Of a DNA stretch of 64,000 bases, positions 7,755 to 18,403 are shown piece by piece; positions within the stretch are counted from its first letter, which is position 1; each line of letters opens with the position of its first letter. The notes beneath the pieces were generated by a model. That model was not told where the DNA came from. It did not search any database and worked only from the letters and a program-made list of their open reading frames with translations. The stretch spans positions 44,854-108,853 of the forward strand of contig JASEJE010000008.1 in assembly GCA_030024085.1 (NCBI GenBank), in the 5' to 3' direction. Source of the DNA: Bacillota bacterium. Lineage in GTDB: Bacteria > Bacillota > SHA-98 > UBA4971. A program made the position numbers and the translations under genes.

Positions 7755-8625
7755 AAAGGTCATCGTGAATCCGATGGCGGGGCGCGGGCGCGCGGTGAGG
7801 GCCATCCCGGTCATCTGCCGCACGCTGGAGAAGGGAAAGATAGACTTCGACATGTACATAACGAAGGGTCCCGGCGATGCCATAGCCGCGGCCGGCAGGG
7901 CGCTAGACGAGGGGTACGATGTCATCGCGGCGGCGGGGGGCGACGGGACCACCAACGAGGTGGCCAACGGCATAGCCGGGCGCGAGGCGATCCTCGGAGT
8001 CATCCCGTGCGGGAGCGGAAACGACATGGCCATCAGCCTGGGGATCCCGAGGGATGTCGAGCGGGCATGCCGCGTCATTCTCGAGGGAAGGCCGCGAAAG
8101 CGCGACCTTGGCCGCGTCATCGACAGGTTCTTCGTCAACGCGGTGGGCGTCGGGTTCGACGCGACGGTCGCGAGGACTGCGAGCAACGATCTGAGGTGGT
8201 TGCCGGTGCGCGGGGCAGCCCTCTACGTCATCGCCGTCCTGAAGACCCTGGCGGAGTATAGCGCGTGCGAGATGCGTCTTACGGTCGATGAGAAGGTGAT
8301 GACCGTGCGTCCGCTTCTCGTGGCGGTCGGCATAGGTAAGACCTACGCCGGGGGTATGAGAATAGTCCCTGATGCAGAGCCTGACGATGGGCTGTACGAC
8401 GTATGCGTGATAGAGTCCATGGGGAGCCTCGAGACACTGTACAACCTTCCGAAGGTGTTCGTCGGCTCCCACACGAAGGTTGAGAAGGCAACCATGCTGC
8501 GCGGGCGATACGTGTCCATTCGCTCGTCCAATCCCGTGCCGCTGCATATGGACGGCGAGGTGTTCGTGCAGGACGAGATGGAGTTCACTCTTGTTCCCGG
8601 CGGGCTTCGGGCAATATATCCGTGA
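7747..8625 (+). CDS. dgkB: Diacylglycerol/lipid kinase (DagK/YegS family)
   Basis: This soluble lipid kinase phosphorylates diacylglycerol or a related lipid for phospholipid recycling. The family motifs are clear: the N-terminal VIVNPMAGRGRA, the nucleotide-binding GGDGTTNEVANGI (residues about 60-72), GVIPCGSGNDMA and NAVGVGFDA. C-terminal HMDGEVF is also typical. Length (292 aa) is normal. The TTG start lies inside a 10-bp hairpin. The 3' end almost touches rimO, so the two are probably co-transcribed. Confidence 0.9.
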   Translation: MRVKVIVNPMAGRGRAVRAIPVICRTLEKGKIDFDMYITKGPGDAIAAAGRALDEGYDVIAAAGGDGTTNEVANGIAGREAILGVIPCGSGNDMAISLGIPRDVERACRVILEGRPRKRDLGRVIDRFFVNAVGVGFDATVARTASNDLRWLPVRGAALYVIAVLKTLAEYSACEMRLTVDEKVMTVRPLLVAVGIGKTYAGGMRIVPDAEPDDGLYDVCVIESMGSLETLYNLPKVFVGSHTKVEKATMLRGRYVSIRSSNPVPLHMDGEVFVQDEMEFTLVPGGLRAIYP

Positions 8626-8630
8626 GGGTT

Positions 8631-10004
8631 ATGAACGAAGCCGTTGCCCTGATATCCCTGGGATGTGCGAAGAACCTCGTTGACTCCGAGGTCATGGCGG
8701 GCCTCCTCACCGGGGCAGGCTACCGGATGACGCCCTCCCCGGAGGAAGCCGACGCTATCGTCGTGAACACGTGCGCCTTCATCGGGGAAGCTCAGGAAGA
8801 AGCTGTTGACACGATACTTGCCCTGGCGAAACACAAAGAGGCGGCCCGGTGCCGCGCCCTCGTGGTCGCCGGATGCCTTGCCCAGAGGTTTGCATCCGAG
8901 CTTCTCGCGGAGATACCTGAGATCGACGCGGTCGTCGGGACGGGCGATTTCCCGCAGATCGCCGACGTGGTGAGGAGAGCGCTCTCCGGAGAGCGGGTCA
9001 GGCTCGTTGGAAGCCCGTGCTACCTGTACGACGAGAACACCTCGCGGGCCGTCTCAACCCCTCCTTATACGGCCTACATCAAGATCGCTGAAGGGTGCAG
9101 CAACCGGTGTTCCTATTGTGTGATCCCGGACCTTCGCGGGCCTTTTCGGTCGAGGCCCGTGGAGTCCATCGTTGCCGAGGCCCGGAAGCTTGCGCGCGGC
9201 GGGGCGAAGGAACTCATCCTGATCGCCCAGGACACTACCAGGTACGGAGAGGACGTCTACGGACGCCCGTGTCTCGCCCGTCTGCTGCGGGAGATCTGCA
9301 AGATCGACGGCCTGAGATGGGTCCGCGTCCTCTACATGTACCCGACCAGGGTGACCGACGAGCTTATCGAGGTGATGGCCTCGGAGGCGAAGGTCTGCAA
9401 GTACGTCGACCTGCCGCTTCAGCACGCCGATGATGACATCCTGCGGGCCATGAACCGTCGCGGCACCTCCGACGACGCCCGCGAAGTCATCGCAAGGTTG
9501 AGGCGAGCCATCCCTGATGTCACCATAAGAAGCACGTTCATCGTGGGGTTCCCGGGGGAGACGGAGGAGAAGTTCGAACGCCTCATCGGCTTCCTCGAGG
9601 AAGTGCGCCTCGACAGGGTTGGGGTGTTCGCCTACTCTCCAGAGTCAGGCACGCCGGCTGCGAGGCTGAAAGGCCGGGTTCGTGCGCGGGTAAAGGAGAG
9701 ACGGCGGCGCGAGGCAATGGAGGTGCAGAGGGCCATCTCTCGCGAAAAGAACGGGACAAGGGTGGGCAACGTGTATGACGTGCTCATCGAGGGACGATCG
9801 GAAGAGAGCGACCTTGTCACGGTTGGGCGCTCTCAGGCCGAGGCGCCCGAGATAGATGGCCTCATCTACATCGGCAACGAACATCCAGATCCGGGTGAGT
9901 TTCGGCGTGTAAGGATAATTGACGCCGGCGACCACGATCTCGTGGGCGAGGTCTTGCCTGACCGCGCTGGTGAGGAAGGAGATGCGGGGTCCCTGCAGAA
10001 TTAA
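8631..10004 (+). CDS. rimO: Ribosomal protein S12 methylthiotransferase RimO
   Basis: RimO is a radical SAM enzyme that methylthiolates an Asp of ribosomal protein S12. The N-terminal MTTase domain has SLGCAKNLVDSEVM, VVNTCAF and AGCLAQRF, giving the three Cys ligands of one cluster. The radical SAM core has CSNRCSYCVIP (CxxxCxxC) followed by RGPFRSR, which separates RimO from MiaB. A C-terminal TRAM domain ends the protein. ATG 8631 places the first Cys 11 residues in, as usual; GTG 8622, overlapping the kinase stop, is an alternative. Confidence 0.95.
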   Translation: MNEAVALISLGCAKNLVDSEVMAGLLTGAGYRMTPSPEEADAIVVNTCAFIGEAQEEAVDTILALAKHKEAARCRALVVAGCLAQRFASELLAEIPEIDAVVGTGDFPQIADVVRRALSGERVRLVGSPCYLYDENTSRAVSTPPYTAYIKIAEGCSNRCSYCVIPDLRGPFRSRPVESIVAEARKLARGGAKELILIAQDTTRYGEDVYGRPCLARLLREICKIDGLRWVRVLYMYPTRVTDELIEVMASEAKVCKYVDLPLQHADDDILRAMNRRGTSDDAREVIARLRRAIPDVTIRSTFIVGFPGETEEKFERLIGFLEEVRLDRVGVFAYSPESGTPAARLKGRVRARVKERRRREAMEVQRAISREKNGTRVGNVYDVLIEGRSEESDLVTVGRSQAEAPEIDGLIYIGNEHPDPGEFRRVRIIDAGDHDLVGEVLPDRAGEEGDAGSLQN

Positions 10005-10398
10005 ACCCCGAGACGTTCATCCCAGGGTTCCCAATGGACGCGTCAGATATCCTGACATGGCTGTCCGCGGAACCCATTCTGCTTGCCGGGTGGATCAGGT
10101 GCGGCATGGGTGAGGGGCTTGCCCCGGCGGCCAGGTAGGGGCGACTGGGTCGGGCGGGTTTGTGCAAGAAGGTGCAATCTCGGGAGTCAACCGTGCATCG
10201 ACTTGCACGGCTGAGTTTGGTCCGGCATCGAGTCCCGTGGCGGATACATGCCGGGAACTGCGGCACCCTTCGGGCGCCCGGCTGACGCTGCACTACCGGC
10301 TGGCGAGGTGATGTTGGCGCGGAGTTTGCAAGTAATCAGAGGGATGTTGGCAGGATACCTTACGTCATCCAGCACACAAGAGAGGAGAGGAAGGCAAA
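10005..10398. other. Intergenic region between rimO and gdhA
   Basis: These 394 nt hold no supported gene. A perfect 7-bp hairpin CCGTGCA-6 nt-TGCACGG lies at 10191-10210. No confident promoter was identified, though gdhA (own ribosome site GAGGAGAGGAAGG) must be served from here or from upstream. Confidence 0.6.
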
Positions 10399-11658
10399 AT
10401 GAGCGGGGAGACCAGGCCGAAGAGCGCCTACGAGATCGCCCTACAGCAGTATGATGCCGTCGCCGAGAAACTCGATATCGACTCTGGAACACGTGAACTA
10501 CTACGCCATCCCAAGACAGCTCTTGAGGTGGCGTTTCCTGTCAGGATGGACGACGGCACGGTCAAGGTTGTCACCGGTTACCGGGTGATCCACAACACCG
10601 CGAGGGGTCCTGGCAAGGGCGGAATCAGGTATCATCCCGCCGTGACTTTTGACGAGGTCAAGGCGCTCGCCATGTGGATGACGTGGAAGTGCGCAGTGGT
10701 GGGGATTCCGTTTGGCGGTGCCAAGGGCGGCGTGGTCTGCAACCCCAAGGAGATGTCCCAGGGCGAGATCGAGAGACTCACCAGGCGCTTCACGATTGAG
10801 ATCAGCGGCGCCATAGGGCCTCACCGGGATATCCCGGCTCCCGATGTTTACACCAATGCCCAGATCATGGCCTGGATCATGGACACATACAGCACCAACC
10901 GGGGTGAGTTCACGCCGGGTGTGGCGACTGGCAAGCCAATCCCGCTGGGCGGGTCACTCGGCCGTAACGAGGCAACCGCACGGGGGTGCGTGTTCACCAT
11001 CAGGCAGGCTGCGAAGCACCTCGGGATCCCGATGGATCGGCTCCGCGTAGCGGTCCAGGGCTATGGCAACGCCGGTTCCATTGCCGCGTCTCTCCTCCAC
11101 GCGGACGGGTGCAAGATCATCGCCGTGTCCGACTCCAAGGGCGGAGCGTACTGTGGCAAGGGTCTCGACCCGGCGAAGGTCCTCGCCCACAAGAAGCTTA
11201 CAGGTTCGGTGGTGGAAGCCGAGGGCACGGAGTTCATCTCCAATGCGGACCTGCTCGAGCTCGAGTGCGATGTGCTCGTGCCGGCCGCCCTCGAGAACCA
11301 GATCACGGCCGACAACGCGCCGCGCATGCGAGCGAAGGTTGTGGCCGAGGCTGCCAACGGGCCGACGACCCCCGAGGCCGATGACATCCTCTTCGATAAG
11401 GGCGTCATGGTCATTCCTGACATCCTCGCCAACGCAGGAGGCGTGACGGTTTCTTACTTCGAATGGGTGCAGAACCTCATGGTCTACTACTGGACGGAAG
11501 AGGAAGTCAACGGCAAACTCGAACACATCATGAATCACAGCTTTGCGGCTGTGCTCGACATGGCCGAGAAGAAGAAGGTCCACATGAGAAACGCCGCGTA
11601 CATGCTTGCGATCTCAAGGGTGGCGGAGGCTGCGAAGCTGAGGGGGATCTATCCATAA
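10399..11658 (+). CDS. gdhA: Glutamate dehydrogenase (Glu/Leu/Phe/Val family)
   Basis: This enzyme interconverts glutamate and 2-oxoglutarate plus ammonia with NAD(P). The N-terminal domain has [10 protein letters not shown] and the catalytic-Lys segment [11 protein letters not shown]. The Rossmann domain has [14 protein letters not shown] with the GxGNxG nucleotide motif. [25 protein letters not shown] and [19 protein letters not shown] follow in the usual order. Length (419 aa) fits the hexameric class. ATG 10399 follows GAGAGGAGAGGAAGG. Strong family matches throughout support glutamate, though leucine or valine dehydrogenase cannot be ruled out by eye. Confidence 0.94.
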   Translation: MSGETRPKSAYEIALQQYDAVAEKLDIDSGTRELLRHPKTALEVAFPVRMDDGTVKVVTGYRVIHNTARGPGKGGIRYHPAVTFDEVKALAMWMTWKCAVVGIPFGGAKGGVVCNPKEMSQGEIERLTRRFTIEISGAIGPHRDIPAPDVYTNAQIMAWIMDTYSTNRGEFTPGVATGKPIPLGGSLGRNEATARGCVFTIRQAAKHLGIPMDRLRVAVQGYGNAGSIAASLLHADGCKIIAVSDSKGGAYCGKGLDPAKVLAHKKLTGSVVEAEGTEFISNADLLELECDVLVPAALENQITADNAPRMRAKVVAEAANGPTTPEADDILFDKGVMVIPDILANAGGVTVSYFEWVQNLMVYYWTEEEVNGKLEHIMNHSFAAVLDMAEKKKVHMRNAAYMLAISRVAEAAKLRGIYP

Positions 11659-11782
11659 GGCGGTAACATACGCGAAGGCAGCCGCTGGTCTTGTGCGGAA
11701 GCGACAGCCCGGCCGCGAAAGCGACGGGAATCCGCAGCTCCGGATGACTGGCCGGGACCGGTGAGACCATACTGAGGGCGTG

Positions 11783-11826
11783 GCCCGCCTCTGCCTGCCT
11801 GCCAACAGGCGAGGCGGGTCTTTGCG
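11783..11826 (+). terminator. Terminator-like hairpin downstream of gdhA
   Basis: A long interrupted stem (CCCGCCT and TGCCTG pairing with CAGGC and AGGCGGG) is followed by TCTTTGCG. It lies in the 604-nt gap between gdhA and the BMP gene, which also holds a type II mobile element. Confidence 0.6.
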
Positions 11827-11893
11827 TGCGTCCGTGCCGGGCCGTGACGATTTTCGCCGCAGGGGAGGAAGAAAGGGGTCCAGCGTAGAATCT

Positions 11894-12110
11894 CTAGGTA
11901 TAGCGCCATGAGTTTGCGCCACTTTTCCTGACGGTGTTGGGGTTGCCGGTGCTTGCTAGGGCGGGGCGCCTGGGATTTGGCTAGCCTTAAGCGCCAAATT
12001 CGAACGCATCTCACCGCACGCGCCGTCCCCGGAGGGCAGTACCGGCACCGGCAACCCTGGCGAGGACCTGCGCGCTGAAAAGTAGCGCGAATTTGTGGCG
12101 ATCTACTTGG
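11894..12110 (+). repeat. Type II CTAG-targeted short mobile element, copy IIa
   Basis: This full-length (217 bp), non-coding copy has imperfect terminal inverted repeats of about 35 bp. The shared core contains GTTGCCGGTGCTTGC, an internal ATTTGGC...GCCAAAT hairpin, CGCCGTCCCCGGA and a closing CACCGGCAAC. Its first base is G, where other copies have A. The flanks read cTA at the left and TGg at the right, consistent with insertion at CTAG with one later change. Confidence 0.85.
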
Positions 12111-12262
12111 TTCTCGGGAAGACAGCCGGCACAACCTGCACATGCCGATGACGTTTTCCCGTCGTTCCGTTATCCCGGCTCGAAGGGAGGGATGCGGCAG
12201 GCGGTTCCCTCTGTGACTTGCGTTCGCGTAGCTTCTTGAATTCGAAAGGAGGCGCTTTCATT

Positions 12263-13306
12263 ATGTCAAGGAAGACCACCTGGATCGTGGTGGTTGCGGT
12301 GGTTGTGGTGCTTGCCGCGGTTTACGTGGCGGTTCGCGGGCTTCCCACGGCTAAGAAGGCCGAAGAGGCTCCGCAGGCGATGAAGGCCGGCATGGTGACC
12401 GACATCGGCGGCCTCGGCGACCAGTCCTTCAACGATGCAGCGTACCGGGGCCTGCAGAAGGCCAAGGACGAGCTCGGGGCGGAGATCAACGTGGTGGAAT
12501 CCAAGAAAATGGACGACTACGAGCCCAACCTTCGCAGTCTGGCAGACCAGAAGTACGACATAACGTGGGCCATCGGCTTCCTGATGACAGACGCCCTCAA
12601 TAACGTGGCGCCGCAGTACCCTGACCTCAAGTTCGGCATAATCGACAGCGTGGTGGAGCAGCCGAACGTTGCTTCCGTCACATTCAAGGAGGAGGAGGGC
12701 TCGTATCTCCTCGGGATCATCGCAGCGACCATGACGAAGACGGGGACGGTCGGCTTCGTGGGCGGCATGGACGTGCCCGTCATCGAGAAGTTTGAGGCAG
12801 GCTACGTGGCAGGCGTGCGCACGGTCAACCCGGACGTGAAGGTGCTCATCGGTTACACCGGCAAGTTCGATGACCCTGCCAAGGGCAAGGAAGTCGCCCT
12901 CGCCCAGTTCGGACAGGGCGCTGATATCGTGTTCCACGCGTCGGGCGCCTGCGGCATTGGCGTCATCGAGGCCGCCAAGGAGAAGGGCGAGGGGTTCTGG
13001 GCTATGGGCGTCGACTCCTGCCAGCATCATCTCGCACCCGACAACGTCCTGTCGTGCATGATGAAGCGCGTCGACGTGGCAGTGTACGACGCCACATCGA
13101 AGGTGAAGGACGGTACCTTCGAGGCAACCCACTACGTATACGGCCTCAAGGAAGACGGCGTCGGCCCGTGCGACGAGACGTCCAAGCACGTGCCGCAGGA
13201 GGTTCTGGACAAGGTCAACGCCTATAAAGAGAAGATCGTCGCAGGGGAACTCGTCATCCCGTCCACCAGGGCCGAGCTCGAGACGTTCACGGCGCCTGCC
13301 CTGTAA
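12263..13306 (+). CDS. BMP-family substrate-binding protein of a nucleoside-type ABC importer
   Basis: The protein belongs to the BmpA/PnrA family that binds nucleosides for import. Visible segments are GMVTDIGGLGDQSFNDAAY near the N-terminus, GFLMTDAL, DVPVIEKFEAGYVAGV and GVDSCQHH. ATG 12263 is set by an excellent AAAGGAGG site. Unlike most BMP proteins it has no lipobox Cys: a 20-residue hydrophobic stretch (WIVVVAVVVVLAAVYVAV) follows three basic residues and looks like a membrane anchor or uncleaved signal. It is the first gene of a four-gene ABC set. Confidence 0.92.
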   Translation: MSRKTTWIVVVAVVVVLAAVYVAVRGLPTAKKAEEAPQAMKAGMVTDIGGLGDQSFNDAAYRGLQKAKDELGAEINVVESKKMDDYEPNLRSLADQKYDITWAIGFLMTDALNNVAPQYPDLKFGIIDSVVEQPNVASVTFKEEEGSYLLGIIAATMTKTGTVGFVGGMDVPVIEKFEAGYVAGVRTVNPDVKVLIGYTGKFDDPAKGKEVALAQFGQGADIVFHASGACGIGVIEAAKEKGEGFWAMGVDSCQHHLAPDNVLSCMMKRVDVAVYDATSKVKDGTFEATHYVYGLKEDGVGPCDETSKHVPQEVLDKVNAYKEKIVAGELVIPSTRAELETFTAPAL

Positions 13307-13367
13307 ACCGCCACGAGGCGAAGACTTGAGAGTATGACGCGGTCCCCAATGAGCGGGACCCGGCAGG

Positions 13368-13414
13368 AAGGTGCCAGGTGCCGGCTCGCGCAAGCAGCGG
13401 CCCCTGGCACCTTT
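13368..13414 (+). terminator. Intercistronic hairpin after the binding-protein gene
   Basis: An 11-bp stem (AAGGTGCCAGG with CCTGGCACCTT) encloses a second GCCG/CGGC pair and is followed by TTGG. A GGTCCC/GGGACC hairpin (13341-13360) precedes it. The position between binding protein and ATPase suits partial termination or mRNA protection. It has no real T-tract, so full termination is unlikely. Confidence 0.55.
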
Positions 13415-13439
13415 GGAAAAGGGGGTATGTGCGCTGTCG

Positions 13440-15068
<1,629 letters not shown>

Positions 15069-16162
15069 GGATGTCAGGGAGCTCCTCATCCCCGTGGTGG
15101 CTGTGGCGCTCGCCCTGGTGCTCGGGGCCGTGCTGGTGATGGTAGGGGGTAAGAGCCCGGCGGCCGCATACAGCGCTCTGGTGCGCGGGGCATTCGGCGG
15201 CATCGGTAACGTCGCGGAAACCCTCATCAACATCACTCCGCTCATCTTCACCGGGCTTTCCGTGGCGTTTTCGTTCAGGTGTGGGCTGTTCAATATCGGT
15301 GCCGAGGGCCAGCTCATTATGGGGCAGATCATTGCGGCCTGGGCCGGGTTTGCCCTCACAGGGCTCCCGGCGGTCGTGCACATGCCCCTCGCCCTTCTGG
15401 CCGGCGTGGCGGCAGGCGCCATCTGGGGCGCGGTGCCAGGCTACCTGAAGGCAAGGCTCGGGGTGCACGAGGTCATCAACACGATAATGATGAACTATAT
15501 CGCGCTGTACCTCAGCCACTACCTGGTGATCGGGCCTCTCAAGGCTCCCGGTCCGCTTCCTGTAACGCCCACCATCGCTCCGGCGGCCAGGCTGTGGAGG
15601 TTCCTCCCGCCCACCAGGCTGCATCTGGGCGTCCTCCTGGCGGTGGCCGCGGTGTGGCTGGTGTATTACATCCTGTTCCGGACCACGCTCGGGTATGAGA
15701 TTCGGGCCGTCGGCCAGAACCAGGAGGCGGCGCGCTACGGCGGCATCAGCGTGCGCAAGAACATAGTGCTGGCAATGGTGATAAGCGGAGGTCTCGCCGG
15801 CGCTGCCGGCGCCGTGCAGGTGCTGGGTCTTCAGCACAAGTTCCTCGACATATTCAGCTTCACCGGGTACGGGTTCGACGGTATAGCCGTCGCGCTGCTC
15901 GGCAGGAACCACCCGCTTGGAGTGCTTGCCGGGGCATGCCTGTTCGGGACGCTCGCCCGGGGAGCCATCCTCATGCAGTCCATAGCAAGGATCCCGAAGG
16001 AGATCATCGGCATCGTGCAGGCGACCATTGTCCTCGTTGTAGCGGCGGATGAGATCATAAGGCGGTTCATCGCGCCCCGGCGGAAGGCGGCGGCAGCGAC
16101 AGCGACAACGGCAGCAGCGGCGTCAGAGGTGCCCGCGGGCGGCGCGGAAGGAGGGGCTGACC

Positions 16163-17107
16163 ATGGCGCATAGGCTTGCGGATGCCACGGTCTACATTGC
16201 GCTCGTAGTGTCCACGCTCCGGATGGCAACGCCCCTCATCCTGGCCTCGCTGGGCGGAGTGTTCTCCGAGCGGTCGGGCGTCGTCAACATCGCCCTCGAG
16301 GGCATCATGCTCGTGGCCGCCTTCATAGGGATGCTTATCTCCTACTTCACCCACGTGCCCTGGCTCGGAGTCCTCGGCGCCATGGCGGCCGGCGTGGCAG
16401 TCGCGGCGATCCACGCTGTCGTATCCATAAAATACAAGGCGGACCAGGTGGTGAGCGGGGTCGCAATAAACATCTTCGCGCTGGGGTTCACCGGGTTCAT
16501 GCTGCGGAGCGTTTTCCAGCACGCGGGCCAGTCCCCGCCAGTGCCCAAGGTGGCCGACTGGACGATCCCGCTCCTTGAGAGGGTCCCCGTGCTGGGGCTG
16601 ATGATAGGGAGGCATACGCCATTCGTCTACATCGCGCTAGCTGCCGTGGCGGCCTCTCACTTCGTGCTCTTTCGCACGGCTCTTGGCCTCCGGATAAGGG
16701 CGGCGGGAGAGCACCCGCGCGCGGCGGAGACAGTGGGCATAAACGTGTTCAAGATAAGATACATGTGCGTTCTTGCAAGCGGGGTCCTCGCGGGCCTCGG
16801 GGGCGCGTCTCTATCGCTTGGCTTCCTCAGCCAGTTCCAGGAGAACATGACGGGCGGCAGGGGGTTCATCGCCCTCGCTGCCATGATCTTCGGCAAGTGG
16901 ACCCCGGTCGGGTCGCTGGCGGCATGCCTGCTGTTCGGGTTCGCCGACGCCCTACAGATCCTCTCGCAGACTCTCGGGATCATGGTGATCCCTAGAGAAT
17001 TCCTGCTCATGGCTCCGTACATCCTCACCATGGCGGCGCTTGCAGGGGTGATCGGCAGGGCTGTGCCGCCGGCAGCGGACGGCGTGCCCTACGAAAGGCA
17101 GGGATAG
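16163..17107 (+). CDS. nupQ: Nucleoside-type ABC importer, permease subunit 2
   Basis: The second permease (314 aa) shows [39 protein letters not shown] and [18 protein letters not shown], all typical of this subfamily. It completes the BMP-ATPase-permease-permease set. Downstream (17108-17341) a small CTGCCAT-gaa-ATGGCAG hairpin at 17209-17225 may mark the operon end. Confidence 0.93.
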   Translation: MAHRLADATVYIALVVSTLRMATPLILASLGGVFSERSGVVNIALEGIMLVAAFIGMLISYFTHVPWLGVLGAMAAGVAVAAIHAVVSIKYKADQVVSGVAINIFALGFTGFMLRSVFQHAGQSPPVPKVADWTIPLLERVPVLGLMIGRHTPFVYIALAAVAASHFVLFRTALGLRIRAAGEHPRAAETVGINVFKIRYMCVLASGVLAGLGGASLSLGFLSQFQENMTGGRGFIALAAMIFGKWTPVGSLAACLLFGFADALQILSQTLGIMVIPREFLLMAPYILTMAALAGVIGRAVPPAADGVPYERQG

Positions 17108-17307
17108 CCGCACCCCGCTGCCAGGTGGCCACGCATGTGACAAGACATCGTCGTTGTGGCCGGAGAGGATGTGCCGCGACAGGGCGGCGCCCCCGGCCAC
17201 GCCTCTTTCTGCCATGAAATGGCAGGAGTCCTCTATGTGGGAAAATCTCAACGTTTGTGGAACATGGGCAGGAAGTATGGAACCCTATGTCGAAAAAGCC
17301 TCCAATG

Positions 17308-17324
17308 AGCATGGGACCCATGCT
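17308..17324. promoter_or_regulatory. 17-nt perfect palindrome just upstream of exbB
   Basis: AGCATGGG-A-CCCATGCT is a perfect palindrome ending four bases before the exbB ribosome site. It could be a repressor operator for the TonB operon or an mRNA hairpin next to the ribosome site. It does not resemble a Fur box. Confidence 0.45.
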
Positions 17325-17341
17325 GATTGGAGGAGCACGAT

Positions 17342-17995
17342 ATGGTTGATGTTCTCATCAAAGGCGGACCTGTGATGATCCCCCTTCTTCTCTGCTCGGT
17401 TCTCGCGCTTGCCGTGGCGTTCGAGCGCATCCTGTACATGCTCAGGACCTCGCAAGACCCGCAGAGGGCCCTGCGCCTCATCTCCGTTGCGATCGAGCGA
17501 GATCGTATGGCCGAGGCAATTGCTGCGGTGCAGCAGCTCAGGGGGCAGATCGGGGCGCTTGCAACGGCGGCGCTCACCAACTCGAAGCGGCCCAGGACCG
17601 AGCTGGAGTCCGAAGTGCGCGCCGCGGGCGAGCGGGAGGCGTTCCTCCTCGAGAGCCACCTTCCCATCCTCGACATGGTGGTGACTGTCGCGCCGCTCCT
17701 TGGGCTCCTCGGCACAGTGCTCGGCCTCATCAAGAACTTCCAGGTCCTTGCCCAGACTCCGCAGTTGCTCGAGGCCGGGGCGCTTTCAGCGGGCATAGCA
17801 GAGGCCCTTATCACGACGGCTGCGGGCCTTGTCATCGCCGCCCCTGCGTACATCCTGCACGTGTACATCTCGGGGCTCATAGACAGGCGGCTCGTGGAGA
17901 TGAGCGAGTTCGGCTCGAGCATCGTGAACCTGCTTTCTGAAGGGGTGAGGGAGAGTGACTTTCCGCAGAAACAGTCGCAAACGGCCGCGGGTTGA
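17342..17995 (+). CDS. exbB: ExbB/TolQ/MotA-family proton channel protein
   Basis: ExbB forms the inner-membrane proton channel that energises TonB. Three hydrophobic helices are visible: about residues 8-27 (PVMIPLLLCSVLALAVAF), 105-130 (LDMVVTVAPLLGLLGTVLGL) and 148-175 (GIAEALITTAAGLVIAAPAY). The last two carry the conserved channel residues. ATG 17342 follows TTGGAGGAG. The 217-aa length is normal. It overlaps exbD by 41 nt, which supports one complex. Confidence 0.93.
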   Translation: MVDVLIKGGPVMIPLLLCSVLALAVAFERILYMLRTSQDPQRALRLISVAIERDRMAEAIAAVQQLRGQIGALATAALTNSKRPRTELESEVRAAGEREAFLLESHLPILDMVVTVAPLLGLLGTVLGLIKNFQVLAQTPQLLEAGALSAGIAEALITTAAGLVIAAPAYILHVYISGLIDRRLVEMSEFGSSIVNLLSEGVRESDFPQKQSQTAAG

Positions 17996-18359
17996 GATGA
18001 CACCCATGGTCGACGTGATGTTCTTCCTCATCGTGTTTTTCATGCTCTTCACAACCTTCCGGACAAACCCCGCGGGGCTCAACATCAAACTGCCCAGAGC
18101 CGTCACTGCCACGCCGCAGCAGCAGGCGAGGATCGTTGTGGTTATCGACAGCCAGGGCGAGGTGTACTTCAATGACCGCAGGACCAGTATGGACGGGCTG
18201 CGCCAGGACATCGGGCGGAGCCTCAGAGAGGACCCCAACGAGGTTGTCATCATAAGGGCAGACAGCGGCACGCGATACTCCAGGCTTGTCGAGGTCATGG
18301 ATGCCGCAAGGCTGGCAGGTGCAAGCCGACTGGCCCTTGCAGCGGAGAAGCAGAGATAG
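17955..18359 (+). CDS. exbD: ExbD/TolR-family protein
   Basis: ExbD has one N-terminal helix with the proton-carrying Asp in the conserved MTPMVDVMFFLIVFFML segment (about residues 15-32). A periplasmic domain with VVVIDSQGEVYFNDRR and a C-terminal ADSGTRYSRLVEVMDAARLAG follow. Length (134 aa) is typical. GTG 17955 has AGGGGTGAGG just upstream. Confidence 0.93.
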   Translation: MTFRRNSRKRPRVEMTPMVDVMFFLIVFFMLFTTFRTNPAGLNIKLPRAVTATPQQQARIVVVIDSQGEVYFNDRRTSMDGLRQDIGRSLREDPNEVVIIRADSGTRYSRLVEVMDAARLAGASRLALAAEKQR

Positions 18360-18403
18360 ACGTATGTACCCTTGCAGCCTGGATGGAAAGGACGGTGGCG
18401 TAG

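Noticed and set aside
12111..12262. Possible purine-type riboswitch before the nucleoside importer
   Set aside because: No purine-riboswitch core or other conserved aptamer elements could be found in this leader.
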